Source of the DNA: Algoriphagus sediminis
GTDB taxonomy: Bacteria; Bacteroidota; Bacteroidia; Cytophagales; Cyclobacteriaceae
Assembly (NCBI RefSeq): GCF_030403435.1
Contig: NZ_JAUEPH010000003.1
Coordinates: forward strand, 186,001-250,000
Direction of reading: 5' to 3'
Length of the DNA stretch: 64,000 bases
How positions within the stretch are numbered: the stretch's first letter is position 1; each line of letters opens with the position of its first letter. Shown here in pieces: positions 42,685 to 51,769 of this stretch. Below the pieces are notes generated by a model. The model was given only the letters and a program-made list of their open reading frames with translations. It had not been told where the DNA came from and did not search any database. The translations under genes and the position numbers were made by a program.

Positions 42685-45123
42685 CTATTTCTTTTCATCC
42701 AACTGATTTTTGTTCTTCACATACTTTTCAAGCCAGGTATCCATTTCCCATAAAGTGTGCAGGATAGATTCTCTGGAAGCATATCCATGACTTTCGTTTG
42801 GAAGGAAGACTAACCGAGCCGTGCCTCCATTTCCTTTTAAGGCCGCATAGTATCGTTCAGATTGAATTGGGAAAGTACCCGAATTATTATCGGCCTCTCC
42901 GTGAATTAATAAAATCGGTTCTTTTACTTTATGTGCGTGCATGAATGGGCTCATGGTGAAATACACTTCCGGAGCTTCCCAAAAAGTTCTTTCTTCTCTT
43001 TGGAAGCCAAAAGGAGTCAAGGTTCTATTGTAAGCCCCAGATCTGGCGATTCCTGCAGCAAAGAGATCTGAATGTGAAAGCAGGTTGGCAGTCATGAAAG
43101 CTCCATAAGAATGTCCACCTACCCCGATCCTATCGCGATCACCTATTCCTCTTTCGACGACGTAGTCAATAGCTGCCTCAGCATTGGCCACTAGTTGGTC
43201 CACAAAAAGATCGTTTGGTTCTATATCACCTTCCCCGACAATAGGCATTTCAGTTCTATCCATTACGGCATATCCTCTCGTCACCCAATAAATCGGTGAT
43301 CCCCAACTCAACCTGGTGAAACGATACTTTGATCCTCTTACCTGAGAAGCTACTTCAGCTGATTTGTATTCTCTAGGGTATGCCCACATCAAAACAGGAA
43401 GGGGACCGTCCGTCTCGGGATCATAGCCTTCTGGGGTATAAATCACAGCGGAAAGATCAAGACCATCTTTTCTCTTGTAAGTGACCAATTCTTTTTGAAC
43501 GCCCTTGATGCTTTCATATGGATCAGGGAAATCAGTGATTTGTCGAGGAGCCATTCGCTTCCTTGTATTCACTAACCAATAATTTGGCTGTGTTTCTGTG
43601 CCTTCTTTCAAACTGATAAATTCTCCACCTTTCAGGTCAAGCACTTTCGTGATCCGCTCATAATATGGAGCCTGAGACCTCCAAAGAATTTCCTGCTCTC
43701 CGGTATTTAGGTCAAAAGAAGATAAGAATGGCATACTTCCCTCTGGGGAACCACCCTCCGATGTCATATAGATTTTGTCTCCATCCCGCAGCAGGACTGA
43801 TCGCCCAAATTCATTTTCAATGGAGATTGGGCTTCCGGGATCATTGTAAATATCCGAATAAAGTCGATCGATAATTACTCGCTGACCTTCCTTTGGATTA
43901 GAAGGATTGATTACGCTTCTGATTTCCTGTCGGCTTGACCACCATCGTTCATTCAAAATTGCCAAATTATCATCTGACCAGTCTATATAGCTGTATCTTA
44001 GTTTGGTAGAGGCGATTTTATTTTTTTCTCCGTTAAAAGGTGCTTCCAGTGTATAAATTACATCTCTTTCGTCCACTTCCATTTGAGGATCTCCCCCATC
44101 CTGGGCTTCTGCCCAGTAAAGTGTCGCCGGCTTATCCGCTCTCCAATTTACACTTCTAGGACCCTCTACCGTGGCATCAAACCCTTTAGGACGGACTTCG
44201 TCCAAAGGAATCTCCGCCAGGGTTTTTACCAAGGAGCCATCGGAAGAAGATAAAATTTCAACTCTATAAGGAAAACGACTTGCCGGAACTAAATAAGAGA
44301 ATGGCTTCTCGATAGTTCGAATCAAAAGGTATTCGCCGTCAGGGGAGCTTGAAAGGCTTCTGATCATTCCTGCTTTACCTATGGGTTTTACACTACCAGA
44401 AAGATCAGCCTTCATAAGTTGGCTATCCATGAAGTAAGCAAATAGCGCTTCATCATAGGTGTTTTTTAGCAAATCCTGATAAGTTCTGGTAGCCGCTGCA
44501 GCACCATCCGTTTCCTGAATGGTAGGGCCACTTGGCGCCGCTGGTTTTTGAGGGTAATCTCCTCGGTTGGGATTTATCGCCCGAAATACGATGGTATTAT
44601 CCGGAAGCCATATCAGGTCAGTTCCAAGCACACCATTTAAGATTGGGTCAGTGATTTGTTTGGCTTCAAAAGAATTCAAGTCAGCGACCCAGAGGCTGAT
44701 TCCATTGGCATAAGTTTGAGTGAAAGCAAGATATTTCTCATCCTGAGAAAGCGAAAAACCGGATAGTTTTGGGAACTCAGGAAGTCCTTTTACTTCCACT
44801 TCTTCCCCAGATCGGGTCTTTTTGAAGGTGATATTATTGAAGTAGCCCTGTCTGCTGGAGCCTGAAGTTTGAGGATTGATTCTCGTCCCTGCGATTCTCA
44901 ACTCAGGGCTGGAAAGATCTTCAATTCCAGCATATCCTGGTCTGGAGAGGATCATCATCCATTCCCCATCAGAAGTGAAGCTCACACTGGGAGTGGGAGG
45001 TGTATCCACCAAATCTACAATTGATTTGGGAGGGGTTTGATAGGAAGTTTGAGCTTGGATTGTTCCGATTCCTAAGCTAAAGCAAAAGAATATCGCGAGA
45101 GTGTTAGTAATGATCCTGGACAT
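42685..45123 (-). CDS. Exported S9-family serine peptidase (glutamyl/prolyl oligopeptidase type)
   Basis: An 812-residue protein with a signal peptide (AIFFCFSLGIGTIQAQ), an N-terminal beta-propeller, and an alpha/beta hydrolase peptidase domain. Catalytic Ser672 is in GVGGHSYGAF, the Asp in LLIHGEADNNSG and the His in LPNESHGY. The sequence resembles the S9D glutamyl peptidase group more than DPP4 (the LSWGSPIYWVTRGYAVMDR stretch). It should act in the periplasm on peptides. Upstream is the divergent Bat operon. Confidence 0.92.
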   Translation of the reverse strand: MSRIITNTLAIFFCFSLGIGTIQAQTSYQTPPKSIVDLVDTPPTPSVSFTSDGEWMMILSRPGYAGIEDLSSPELRIAGTRINPQTSGSSRQGYFNNITFKKTRSGEEVEVKGLPEFPKLSGFSLSQDEKYLAFTQTYANGISLWVADLNSFEAKQITDPILNGVLGTDLIWLPDNTIVFRAINPNRGDYPQKPAAPSGPTIQETDGAAAATRTYQDLLKNTYDEALFAYFMDSQLMKADLSGSVKPIGKAGMIRSLSSSPDGEYLLIRTIEKPFSYLVPASRFPYRVEILSSSDGSLVKTLAEIPLDEVRPKGFDATVEGPRSVNWRADKPATLYWAEAQDGGDPQMEVDERDVIYTLEAPFNGEKNKIASTKLRYSYIDWSDDNLAILNERWWSSRQEIRSVINPSNPKEGQRVIIDRLYSDIYNDPGSPISIENEFGRSVLLRDGDKIYMTSEGGSPEGSMPFLSSFDLNTGEQEILWRSQAPYYERITKVLDLKGGEFISLKEGTETQPNYWLVNTRKRMAPRQITDFPDPYESIKGVQKELVTYKRKDGLDLSAVIYTPEGYDPETDGPLPVLMWAYPREYKSAEVASQVRGSKYRFTRLSWGSPIYWVTRGYAVMDRTEMPIVGEGDIEPNDLFVDQLVANAEAAIDYVVERGIGDRDRIGVGGHSYGAFMTANLLSHSDLFAAGIARSGAYNRTLTPFGFQREERTFWEAPEVYFTMSPFMHAHKVKEPILLIHGEADNNSGTFPIQSERYYAALKGNGGTARLVFLPNESHGYASRESILHTLWEMDTWLEKYVKNKNQLDEKK

Positions 45124-45222
45124 AATTTCTTCGATTTAACACCTAAAATACATTTCATGCGGAAAGATCAATGAAAGATTTCGATAAGAGGTAGCAATTT
45201 GTTGGAAATGGTCTCACAAAAG

Positions 45223-45252
45223 TTGAAATGTATGTTCCATTTTCTATCTTCA
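45223..45252 (+). promoter_or_regulatory. Possible promoter of the moxR-bat operon
   Basis: TTG at 45223-45225, a 19-bp spacer, then TATCTTCA at 45245-45252 (TAnnTT conserved). It lies about 45 nt before the moxR ATG in the divergent gap with the peptidase gene. Confidence 0.35.
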
Positions 45253-45295
45253 GAATTTAATTCAGAATAGAAAAAATTAAACTAAACCAATTTTT

Positions 45296-46261
45296 ATGAC
45301 AGCACTTGAATCGATTCAGGAGTTAAAAAAGCGAATGTCGAATTCGATAATTGGACAGGATAGGCTTTGTGAAAGGCTGATTCTGGTTTTACTGGCCGAT
45401 GGAAATATGCTCCTTGAAGGGCTGCCAGGTTTGGCAAAAACAAGAGCGATAAAGACCCTGGCAAAGGAGTTGGACTGTGGTTTAAGTCGAATCCAATTTA
45501 CTCCCGACCTTTTACCGTCAGACATCACAGGCACGGAGATTTACCAACCTGAGTTGGAAGAGAAGTTCATATTTCAGGAGGGGCCTATTTTTAGTAATCT
45601 GATTCTTGCAGATGAAATTAATCGTGCCCCAGCCAAAGTTCAATCTGCGCTTCTAGAGGCAATGGAAGAAAGACAGGTTTCAGTTGCTGGTAAAACATAT
45701 AAAATGGATCCCCTTTTCATGGTGATGGCTACTCAAAACCCAGTGGAGCAAGAGGGGACTTATCCACTACCAGAAGCTCAAATGGATAGATTCTTAATGC
45801 ATGTTATGATCGATTATCCAGATGATAATTCAGAACTGGAAATTCTTAGATTAAATCGGTCGGAGCAGACTTCTAAAAAACAAACCACTCATGAAAAACT
45901 ATCTCCTGAAATTATTTTTGAGGCAAGAAAGGAGATAGCTGCGGTGAAAATTTCTGAGAATGTGGAAAAGTATATAGTCGATTTGGTCTCTGCCACGCGT
46001 TATCCCAAAAAATACTCCGAGAAATTAGATGAGTGGATTGAATTTGGCGCCAGCCCAAGAGGGACCATAGCCCTGGACAGGTCGGCTCGAACGCATGCCT
46101 GGATGAATGGGCAGGATTTTGTAAGTCCTGATGATGTTCGGGCCGTGATTCATGACTGTTTGCGCCACCGCTTGATTCTTAGCTATGAGGCAAATGCTGA
46201 AGGAGTAAGGCCTGATCAAGCTTTAGACGAAGTATTGAAGTTGGTAGCTGTAATCGGATAA
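45296..46261 (+). CDS. moxR: MoxR-family AAA+ ATPase
   Basis: MoxR ATPases act as chaperones that help assemble or activate von Willebrand A-domain partners. The 321-residue protein has Walker A (EGLPGLAKT near 40-48), Walker B ILADEINRAP and the pore/sensor region MATQNPVEQEGTYPLPEAQ with a lid domain at the end. It opens the six-gene Bat operon; the DUF58 gene starts 3 nt after its stop with GTG. Confidence 0.96.
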   Translation: MTALESIQELKKRMSNSIIGQDRLCERLILVLLADGNMLLEGLPGLAKTRAIKTLAKELDCGLSRIQFTPDLLPSDITGTEIYQPELEEKFIFQEGPIFSNLILADEINRAPAKVQSALLEAMEERQVSVAGKTYKMDPLFMVMATQNPVEQEGTYPLPEAQMDRFLMHVMIDYPDDNSELEILRLNRSEQTSKKQTTHEKLSPEIIFEARKEIAAVKISENVEKYIVDLVSATRYPKKYSEKLDEWIEFGASPRGTIALDRSARTHAWMNGQDFVSPDDVRAVIHDCLRHRLILSYEANAEGVRPDQALDEVLKLVAVIG

Positions 46262-46264
46262 AGG

Positions 46265-47203
46265 GTGAAATCTTCTGAGGACCATAACGAGCATGTTTTC
46301 ACCTCGCTTAAAGCTTTATTGAGGATGGAGCATATTGCTAAGACCCTTAGTTTTCGGAAAAATAGGCAGAGGGTAAAATCCATTTTGGGCGGTAAACATG
46401 CATCAAAACTTCGAGGAAGAGGGTTGGACTTTGAAGAGGTGCGGAATTATGAAAGAGGTGATGATATAAGAAACATTGACTGGAAAGTTACAGCCAGGAC
46501 CCAAGTGACTCATTCCAGGGTATATAGTGAAGAAAAGGAGAAGCCCGCCCTGATCGTAGTGGACCAATCCAACTCTATGTTTTTTGGCTCACAGAAAAGG
46601 ATGAAATCGGTTGTGGCGGCCGAGCTTGCGGCCATTTCCGCTTTTAGAATACTAAAAGAAGGAGATCGAGTAGGAGGCGCTATTTTCACAGATCACGGAA
46701 TCGATATCATCTACCCCAAAAGAGATAGGAAGAATATCCTACGGTTTCTTGAGGCAATAGTGAGAAGAAATCACGCCTTGAAACAGCGGTCAGCAAATAG
46801 AAAATTTGAGGACTCTTTAAAAGAAATTACCCAGAAGGTCAGGAACATTGTTTCACATGATTTTCTTGTCATAATTGTTTCTGATTTTATGCGATACTCT
46901 CCGAAAGTAGTAAAGTTTCTCACGCAGATTTCTCAGCATAATGACGTAATACTGGCTAAAGTCAGTGACCCTTTGGAGCGGGATTTACCGAGAACTAACT
47001 TTATTGCAGGTAATGATTCCAAACAAATCAGTATTAAGGGAAAAGCAAGTCAGATTCGTAAAAATTTTCAAGAGGGTTATGATCAGGAACTCCTTTCTTT
47101 TGAAGCAAGCATGAAAAAGTATAGGATTCCAGTAATAAAAATTGATACGATAAGGTCCGTGGATGAACAGCTTAAAGAACAATTCGGTCTATCCAGAAAA
47201 TGA
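46265..47203 (+). CDS. DUF58 protein of the Bat operon
   Basis: The 312-residue protein uses GTG 46265. It has the DUF58 signature RGLDFEEVRNYERGDDIRNIDW near 54-75 and a von Willebrand A-like fold with a partial MIDAS motif (VVDQSNSM). In Bat operons this gene sits between moxR and batA. It has no membrane helix. It overlaps the next gene by 4 nt. Confidence 0.93.
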   Translation: MKSSEDHNEHVFTSLKALLRMEHIAKTLSFRKNRQRVKSILGGKHASKLRGRGLDFEEVRNYERGDDIRNIDWKVTARTQVTHSRVYSEEKEKPALIVVDQSNSMFFGSQKRMKSVVAAELAAISAFRILKEGDRVGGAIFTDHGIDIIYPKRDRKNILRFLEAIVRRNHALKQRSANRKFEDSLKEITQKVRNIVSHDFLVIIVSDFMRYSPKVVKFLTQISQHNDVILAKVSDPLERDLPRTNFIAGNDSKQISIKGKASQIRKNFQEGYDQELLSFEASMKKYRIPVIKIDTIRSVDEQLKEQFGLSRK

Positions 47204-47697
47204 GATTGCAGGAATCAAATATCGACTCTTTAAGAATAGCAGACTCATTGGCTATTGAGGCTAGACTGGAGCTTCAGCCTCTTTACGAGCCTGATCCTGT
47301 CAGGTTTGATTTTAGTGCACCTGGCTGGCTGTATTTGGGAATTGTTCTAGTACTTGCGATCCTAGTGCTTGGGTTTTTTCAGTGGAGGAAATATCAAAGG
47401 AACAAATACAGAAGAGAAGCCTATAACAATCTGAATCGCTTTGAAAATTCCGGTGATCTTAAAGGAGCTTTTATAACTCTAAAGCAGGCTGCGATCTTCC
47501 GTTTTGGAAGAGAAGAAGCTGGTTCCCTTTCAGGAAGCTCATGGTGGAGGTTTCTTGAAAAAACAGGAAGAGGGGTAGAATGGGTTGATATTTCTTCTGA
47601 TTTGGATAATTACCTGTACCAAGGGAAAGAGCCTGGTCCGGAGTTTTCAAAACTCGTATTTGACCGAGCAAAAAAATGGATTAAGAATCATGCCTGA
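47200..47697 (+). CDS. DUF4381-type membrane protein of the Bat operon
   Basis: A 165-residue protein with one membrane helix (about 43-63, WLYLGIVLVLAILVLGFF) followed by a basic RKYQRNKYRRE stretch and a cytoplasmic helical domain. It corresponds to the small DUF4381 gene found between the DUF58 and batA genes in Bacteroidota. It overlaps the next gene by 8 nt (ATGCCTGA). Confidence 0.85.
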   Translation: MRLQESNIDSLRIADSLAIEARLELQPLYEPDPVRFDFSAPGWLYLGIVLVLAILVLGFFQWRKYQRNKYRREAYNNLNRFENSGDLKGAFITLKQAAIFRFGREEAGSLSGSSWWRFLEKTGRGVEWVDISSDLDNYLYQGKEPGPEFSKLVFDRAKKWIKNHA

Positions 47698-48697
47698 GAA
47701 TTTTGAAATAGCTAATCTTTGGGTTTTTTACTTGTTACCCCTGCCGATTCTCATTTATTGGTTACTTCCTTCGATGAGAATTCGCAGTTCCTATTTAGAA
47801 ATACCGGGCTTTGATAAAGCTGTGAATTATACAGCCGAAAGACCAAGGAAAGGGGCACTGGTGAAGAGGAGAGGTTGGGTTCAAATGATAGTTTTATTTC
47901 TTTCATGGATCCTTATCCTTATGGCACTTTCATCTCCACAGCTAGTTGGAGAACCTGAATTAAGGGTAAAGACATCAAGAAATTTCCTTATCGCAGCGGA
48001 TATATCATTCAGTATGGCTCAAAAAGACTGGATGAGCGAAGGGGAAAGAGTAAGGCGCTGGGATGCTGTAAAAGAAGTTCTTCATGGTTTGATCGATAGT
48101 CGGGAAGGAGATAGAATGGGACTGCTTTTCTTCGGCACGAATGCCTATGTGCAAGCCCCATTTACTTCAGATTTAAAGACAGTAGATGAGCTCTTGGAAG
48201 AAGCGGATGTGGGCATGGCTGGACAGATGACCCACGTAGGAAAAGCTATCACAAAGGGAGCAACTCTTTTTGAGGAAGATACAATTGAGACCAAGGTCAT
48301 GCTCCTATTGACAGATGGTGTGGACTCTGGAACTGATATTCTTCCCCTTGATGCAGCCGAGCTCGCGATGAAAGATTCGATACAGATTTATACGATTGGA
48401 ATAGGCGTACCAGGAAATGCTGGAAGTGATCTGGATGAAAAAACCTTAACCCAAATTGCTGAGATGACAGATGGACAATATTTTTTAGCTCGGGATAAGG
48501 AAATGTTGGAGCAAATTAATGAGGAGTTGAACAAACTTGAACCTATTGAATTTGAAGAAAAGGAAAATCGACCTGTAGAACTTCTATATCCTTACCCTTT
48601 AGGAGTGTCCATAGCCCTTTTGCTATTAAGTTCCCTTTTGTCTTCTTTAATCCAACTGGTGATGACTGTAAAGAGAAAGGAGAATACTTATGCCTGA
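47690..48697 (+). CDS. batA: BatA, von Willebrand A-domain membrane protein
   Basis: ATG 47690 begins MPENFEIANLWVF, overlapping the previous gene by 8 nt; upstream in-frame starts are inside that gene. The 335-residue protein has membrane helices at 10-28 and 64-83, a von Willebrand A domain with intact MIDAS Asp104-x-Ser106-x-Ser108 (DISFS) and LLTDGVDSG, and a C-terminal helix. Bat proteins support aerotolerance and cell-envelope integrity in Bacteroidota and Leptospira. Confidence 0.93.
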   Translation: MPENFEIANLWVFYLLPLPILIYWLLPSMRIRSSYLEIPGFDKAVNYTAERPRKGALVKRRGWVQMIVLFLSWILILMALSSPQLVGEPELRVKTSRNFLIAADISFSMAQKDWMSEGERVRRWDAVKEVLHGLIDSREGDRMGLLFFGTNAYVQAPFTSDLKTVDELLEEADVGMAGQMTHVGKAITKGATLFEEDTIETKVMLLLTDGVDSGTDILPLDAAELAMKDSIQIYTIGIGVPGNAGSDLDEKTLTQIAEMTDGQYFLARDKEMLEQINEELNKLEPIEFEEKENRPVELLYPYPLGVSIALLLLSSLLSSLIQLVMTVKRKENTYA

Positions 48698-50336
48698 CGA
48701 GGTTTTTCCAATTGTATGGGATCAGTTTCACTTCTTAAGACCTATTTTTTTATGGCTTTTTATTCCTTTGAGTATTTGGCTATTGATAAGCTTTTTATCT
48801 CTAAGACAGGAGCAAGATTGGAAAAAAATGATTGCTCCCCATCTAAGATTTTATGTAATCAAAAAAGGAAATGAATGGAGCAGCTATTTCATGCAAGGAT
48901 TACTGTTCATTGGAATCTCCTTTGGAATTGTTGCCGTATCTGGCCCAACCTGGAAGCAGATAGAAGTTCCTGGTCAGGACCTTGAAACTCCTCTTGTAAT
49001 CATTTTAGAACTATCCAATAGCATGCTGGAAGGGGATTTACAGCCTTCACGTTTGGAGCGGGCAAAATTTAAAATAACTGATTTCTTGAAAGAAGATCCA
49101 AGAGCCAGGGCTGCTTTAATTGGATATTCTGGGACGGCTCATACCATCATGCCACTTACTAAAGATTATAAGCTGATCTTGAGTCATATTGATGGATTAT
49201 CTCCTTCCATTATGCCTGTTGAAGGCTCTGATTTTCAAGCAGCCTTAGCACTTTCTGATACACTTACCTCTATTACATCGGCACCCGGTACTGTGCTCCT
49301 ACTCACTGATGATATCTCAGAGGCTTTTTTTGATGCCGTTCAAGAATTTCAAAATAACTCAAAAAATACAGTCGAAATTCTGCCTATTTTTTCTGGGACA
49401 GAAATTGGTACAGAGCAAATTCTTGAAAAACTTCAAAACCTTCAATCAGTAAATGTAAATAGACTGACTTTGGATAATAGTGATGTCGAGGCTGTTGCCC
49501 AAAGGATCAGTAAAAACCTTATTTTCTCAGAACAGGATGAAGTTCAAGAGGAACAATGGCAAGATATGGGTTTACTTTTCCTGATTCCACTTGCAGTGAT
49601 TGTTCTATTCTGGTTTAGAAGAGGCTGGGTTATTTATGTTTTTTTGGTCTTTGTTATCACTTCATGCGGAGAGATAAATAGTTTTGGAGACTTATGGTAT
49701 AGTCCGGACTATCAAGGTCAACTCCTCAGCGATAAGAATGAATTTGTCCTCGCTGCAGAGGCCTTTAGTGACCCCATGCGAAAGGGGGTTGCATTTTTTA
49801 AGGCTGGCGACTTCGAGAATGCAATAGAAGCTTTTCAGTCTGATACGACTTCCAATGGGGCATATAATCTGGGTTTGGCCTATTTCCAAAATGGAGATTA
49901 TGCAGCAGCAAATCTGGCCTTTGGCAAAGCCCTTGAAATAGACCCAGAGATGGAGCAAGCTAGAAGTGCTCAAACCGAAATTAATCAACTGATTCCAGGA
50001 GAATCCGAAGTAAGTCCTGAAGAGGCTGAAGAAGCCACCAGCAAGCCATCGGGAGATGGAAATGTGGAAAACCAAGACATGGAAGATCTCGGAGGTGGAG
50101 GGCAGGAGGCCACTGAAGAACAAATGAGCGATGGAAGAAAAGAAGAGGAGGTGGCTACGGATACCCGAATCGGCAAGGAACTAGACGAGGTACCAGATGA
50201 TCTCGGGATCCGTATTGAGGATCAAGGTGGAAAAGTTCTAATGAGAAAAGTGGATGATGACCCGGCACTTTTCTTACAGAAAAAATTTGCGTATCAAGTG
50301 AAACAAGGCCAAGTAAAAGGCAGGAACAATGAATAG
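48690..50336 (+). CDS. BatB-BatC fusion (vWA domain plus TPR)
   Basis: This 548-residue protein combines two usual Bat proteins. The first 300 residues are BatB: helices at 18-35 and 68-84 and a von Willebrand A domain whose MIDAS reads Glu107-Leu-Ser109-Asn-Ser111, with Glu instead of the usual Asp. After a helix (about 290-320) and a TSCGE stretch that looks like a former BatC lipobox, there are TPR units (AAEAFSDPMRKGVAFFKAGD; YNLGLAYFQNGDYAAANLA) and an acidic tail, as in BatC. Overlaps of 8 nt occur at both ends. Confidence 0.9.
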   Translation: MPDEVFPIVWDQFHFLRPIFLWLFIPLSIWLLISFLSLRQEQDWKKMIAPHLRFYVIKKGNEWSSYFMQGLLFIGISFGIVAVSGPTWKQIEVPGQDLETPLVIILELSNSMLEGDLQPSRLERAKFKITDFLKEDPRARAALIGYSGTAHTIMPLTKDYKLILSHIDGLSPSIMPVEGSDFQAALALSDTLTSITSAPGTVLLLTDDISEAFFDAVQEFQNNSKNTVEILPIFSGTEIGTEQILEKLQNLQSVNVNRLTLDNSDVEAVAQRISKNLIFSEQDEVQEEQWQDMGLLFLIPLAVIVLFWFRRGWVIYVFLVFVITSCGEINSFGDLWYSPDYQGQLLSDKNEFVLAAEAFSDPMRKGVAFFKAGDFENAIEAFQSDTTSNGAYNLGLAYFQNGDYAAANLAFGKALEIDPEMEQARSAQTEINQLIPGESEVSPEEAEEATSKPSGDGNVENQDMEDLGGGGQEATEEQMSDGRKEEEVATDTRIGKELDEVPDDLGIRIEDQGGKVLMRKVDDDPALFLQKKFAYQVKQGQVKGRNNE

Positions 50337-51654
50337 CTGGAAATTGAAATATATTCTATCATTTGGAGGTTTTTTAATTTGTTTCCAGCTATGCTCTCAG
50401 CAGTTCCATACTGAAGTGAAGATCAATAAAAACTCTGTCTATGTCGGGGAACCCATAGAAGTAACAATTGGAGTTTTTACTACCACTTGGTTTACAAGAG
50501 GTGTGGATTTGGGGAATATTTCTGTACCTGGGGCCTTTTCAGTTTATTTCAGGCCTGTCAGTCAATCCAAAACGATAAATGGGAAACAGTTTTCTGGAGT
50601 TGAATTAACTTACAATGTATTTCCTTATGAGGATAGCCCAGATTTCGTATTTCCTTCCTTGGATATTGAAGTGGAATCACCTCCAGATGGGGATTTCAGA
50701 GGAAAAACTCACTTCCTCAAAACTCAGGAGAGGAAAATACAAGTTAAGCCAGTCCCGACGGAGTTTGATAGGAATGAATGGCTAGTTGCGAATAGTCTGG
50801 GTGTAAGAGAAACCTGGTCTCAGAATAAGAAACAGGTCAAAGTTGGGGATGTATTAGAAAGGAGAATCACGCTGAATGCAGGCGGTACGGTTTCTGAGTT
50901 AATTCCTCCTTTAATCTGGGATAGCATTCCCAATGTGAGTCTTTATCCTTCCAGGAGCCAGGTGAATAATGATAAAACCAAATCAGCGATTAGCGCCAGT
51001 CGATCTGAAAGCATACGCTATCTTTTTGAGAAGGAGGGGAAAGTTTTGATTCCCGCCAAGGTTTTTACTTGGTACAACCCTTACCAGCAAAAGCTCTTTA
51101 AGCGTACTCTGGATGCAGTAGAAATAGACGTAATTCCGAACCCAGATTTAGGGGTTTTACTCTCTGTAAAAGACAGTCTACAAACCGAAGTAGCATCCAT
51201 GGATACTGAAACTTCCGGAGAAGAAAAATTGCTGATTTTTGGATTACCGCTGGGTCAATTCATTTTGGTTTTGAGCATAGTCTTGGTGTTGGCCTATTTC
51301 CTATTTCGGGCAGCAATTCGTTTATGGATAACCGTTAAGGACCGAAGGAAGAAGTATAAAGTTTCAGAAGAATTCTTCTTTAAGCAATTTCAACATGAGC
51401 TTAAAAATGGTAGTGGTTTTCAAGCCCAAAGGGCATTTTATCGATGGATTGATGAATTACATTTGGCTGAGCCAAGCCTAAGCTTTTTTGTTTTGAATTA
51501 TGGCCATAGAAGCCAGAGCCAAACTAAAATAACCGAGTTGATGTCTTTAAATTGGACTACCAATGATTGGAAGGAGGCAAGAAAAAGGGCGAAAAAAAAT
51601 ATCATTCAAAATGGAGTTTTTGAAAAGAAAAAAATGGCTTGGATCAATCCATAG
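50329..51654 (+). CDS. batD: BatD-like membrane protein
   Basis: The 441-residue protein has a signal peptide (ending QLCSQ), a beta-sandwich periplasmic part (about 25-290, starting with VGEPIEVTIG), a membrane helix near 306-325 (FILVLSIVLVLAYFLF) and a basic cytoplasmic tail. This is the BatD/BatIV layout. It ends the operon and is followed by a strong terminator. Confidence 0.88.
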   Translation: MNSWKLKYILSFGGFLICFQLCSQQFHTEVKINKNSVYVGEPIEVTIGVFTTTWFTRGVDLGNISVPGAFSVYFRPVSQSKTINGKQFSGVELTYNVFPYEDSPDFVFPSLDIEVESPPDGDFRGKTHFLKTQERKIQVKPVPTEFDRNEWLVANSLGVRETWSQNKKQVKVGDVLERRITLNAGGTVSELIPPLIWDSIPNVSLYPSRSQVNNDKTKSAISASRSESIRYLFEKEGKVLIPAKVFTWYNPYQQKLFKRTLDAVEIDVIPNPDLGVLLSVKDSLQTEVASMDTETSGEEKLLIFGLPLGQFILVLSIVLVLAYFLFRAAIRLWITVKDRRKKYKVSEEFFFKQFQHELKNGSGFQAQRAFYRWIDELHLAEPSLSFFVLNYGHRSQSQTKITELMSLNWTTNDWKEARKRAKKNIIQNGVFEKKKMAWINP

Positions 51655-51728
51655 CATAGATGTCTGGTCGGAAGGTATTAAATAATTCTGGATGACTCAA
51701 TGATCAAGTCATTCTTAATCTAGAAGGG

Positions 51729-51763
51729 AAAACCCCCGAGCTAATTTTTAACTCGGGGTTTTT
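51729..51763. terminator. Terminator between the Bat operon and the BNR gene
   Basis: AAACCCCCGAG pairs with CTCGGGGTTT on a loop of about 13 nt, with A before and T after. It can serve both the Bat operon and the convergent BNR gene. Confidence 0.85.
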
Positions 51764-51769
51764 CTTTGA

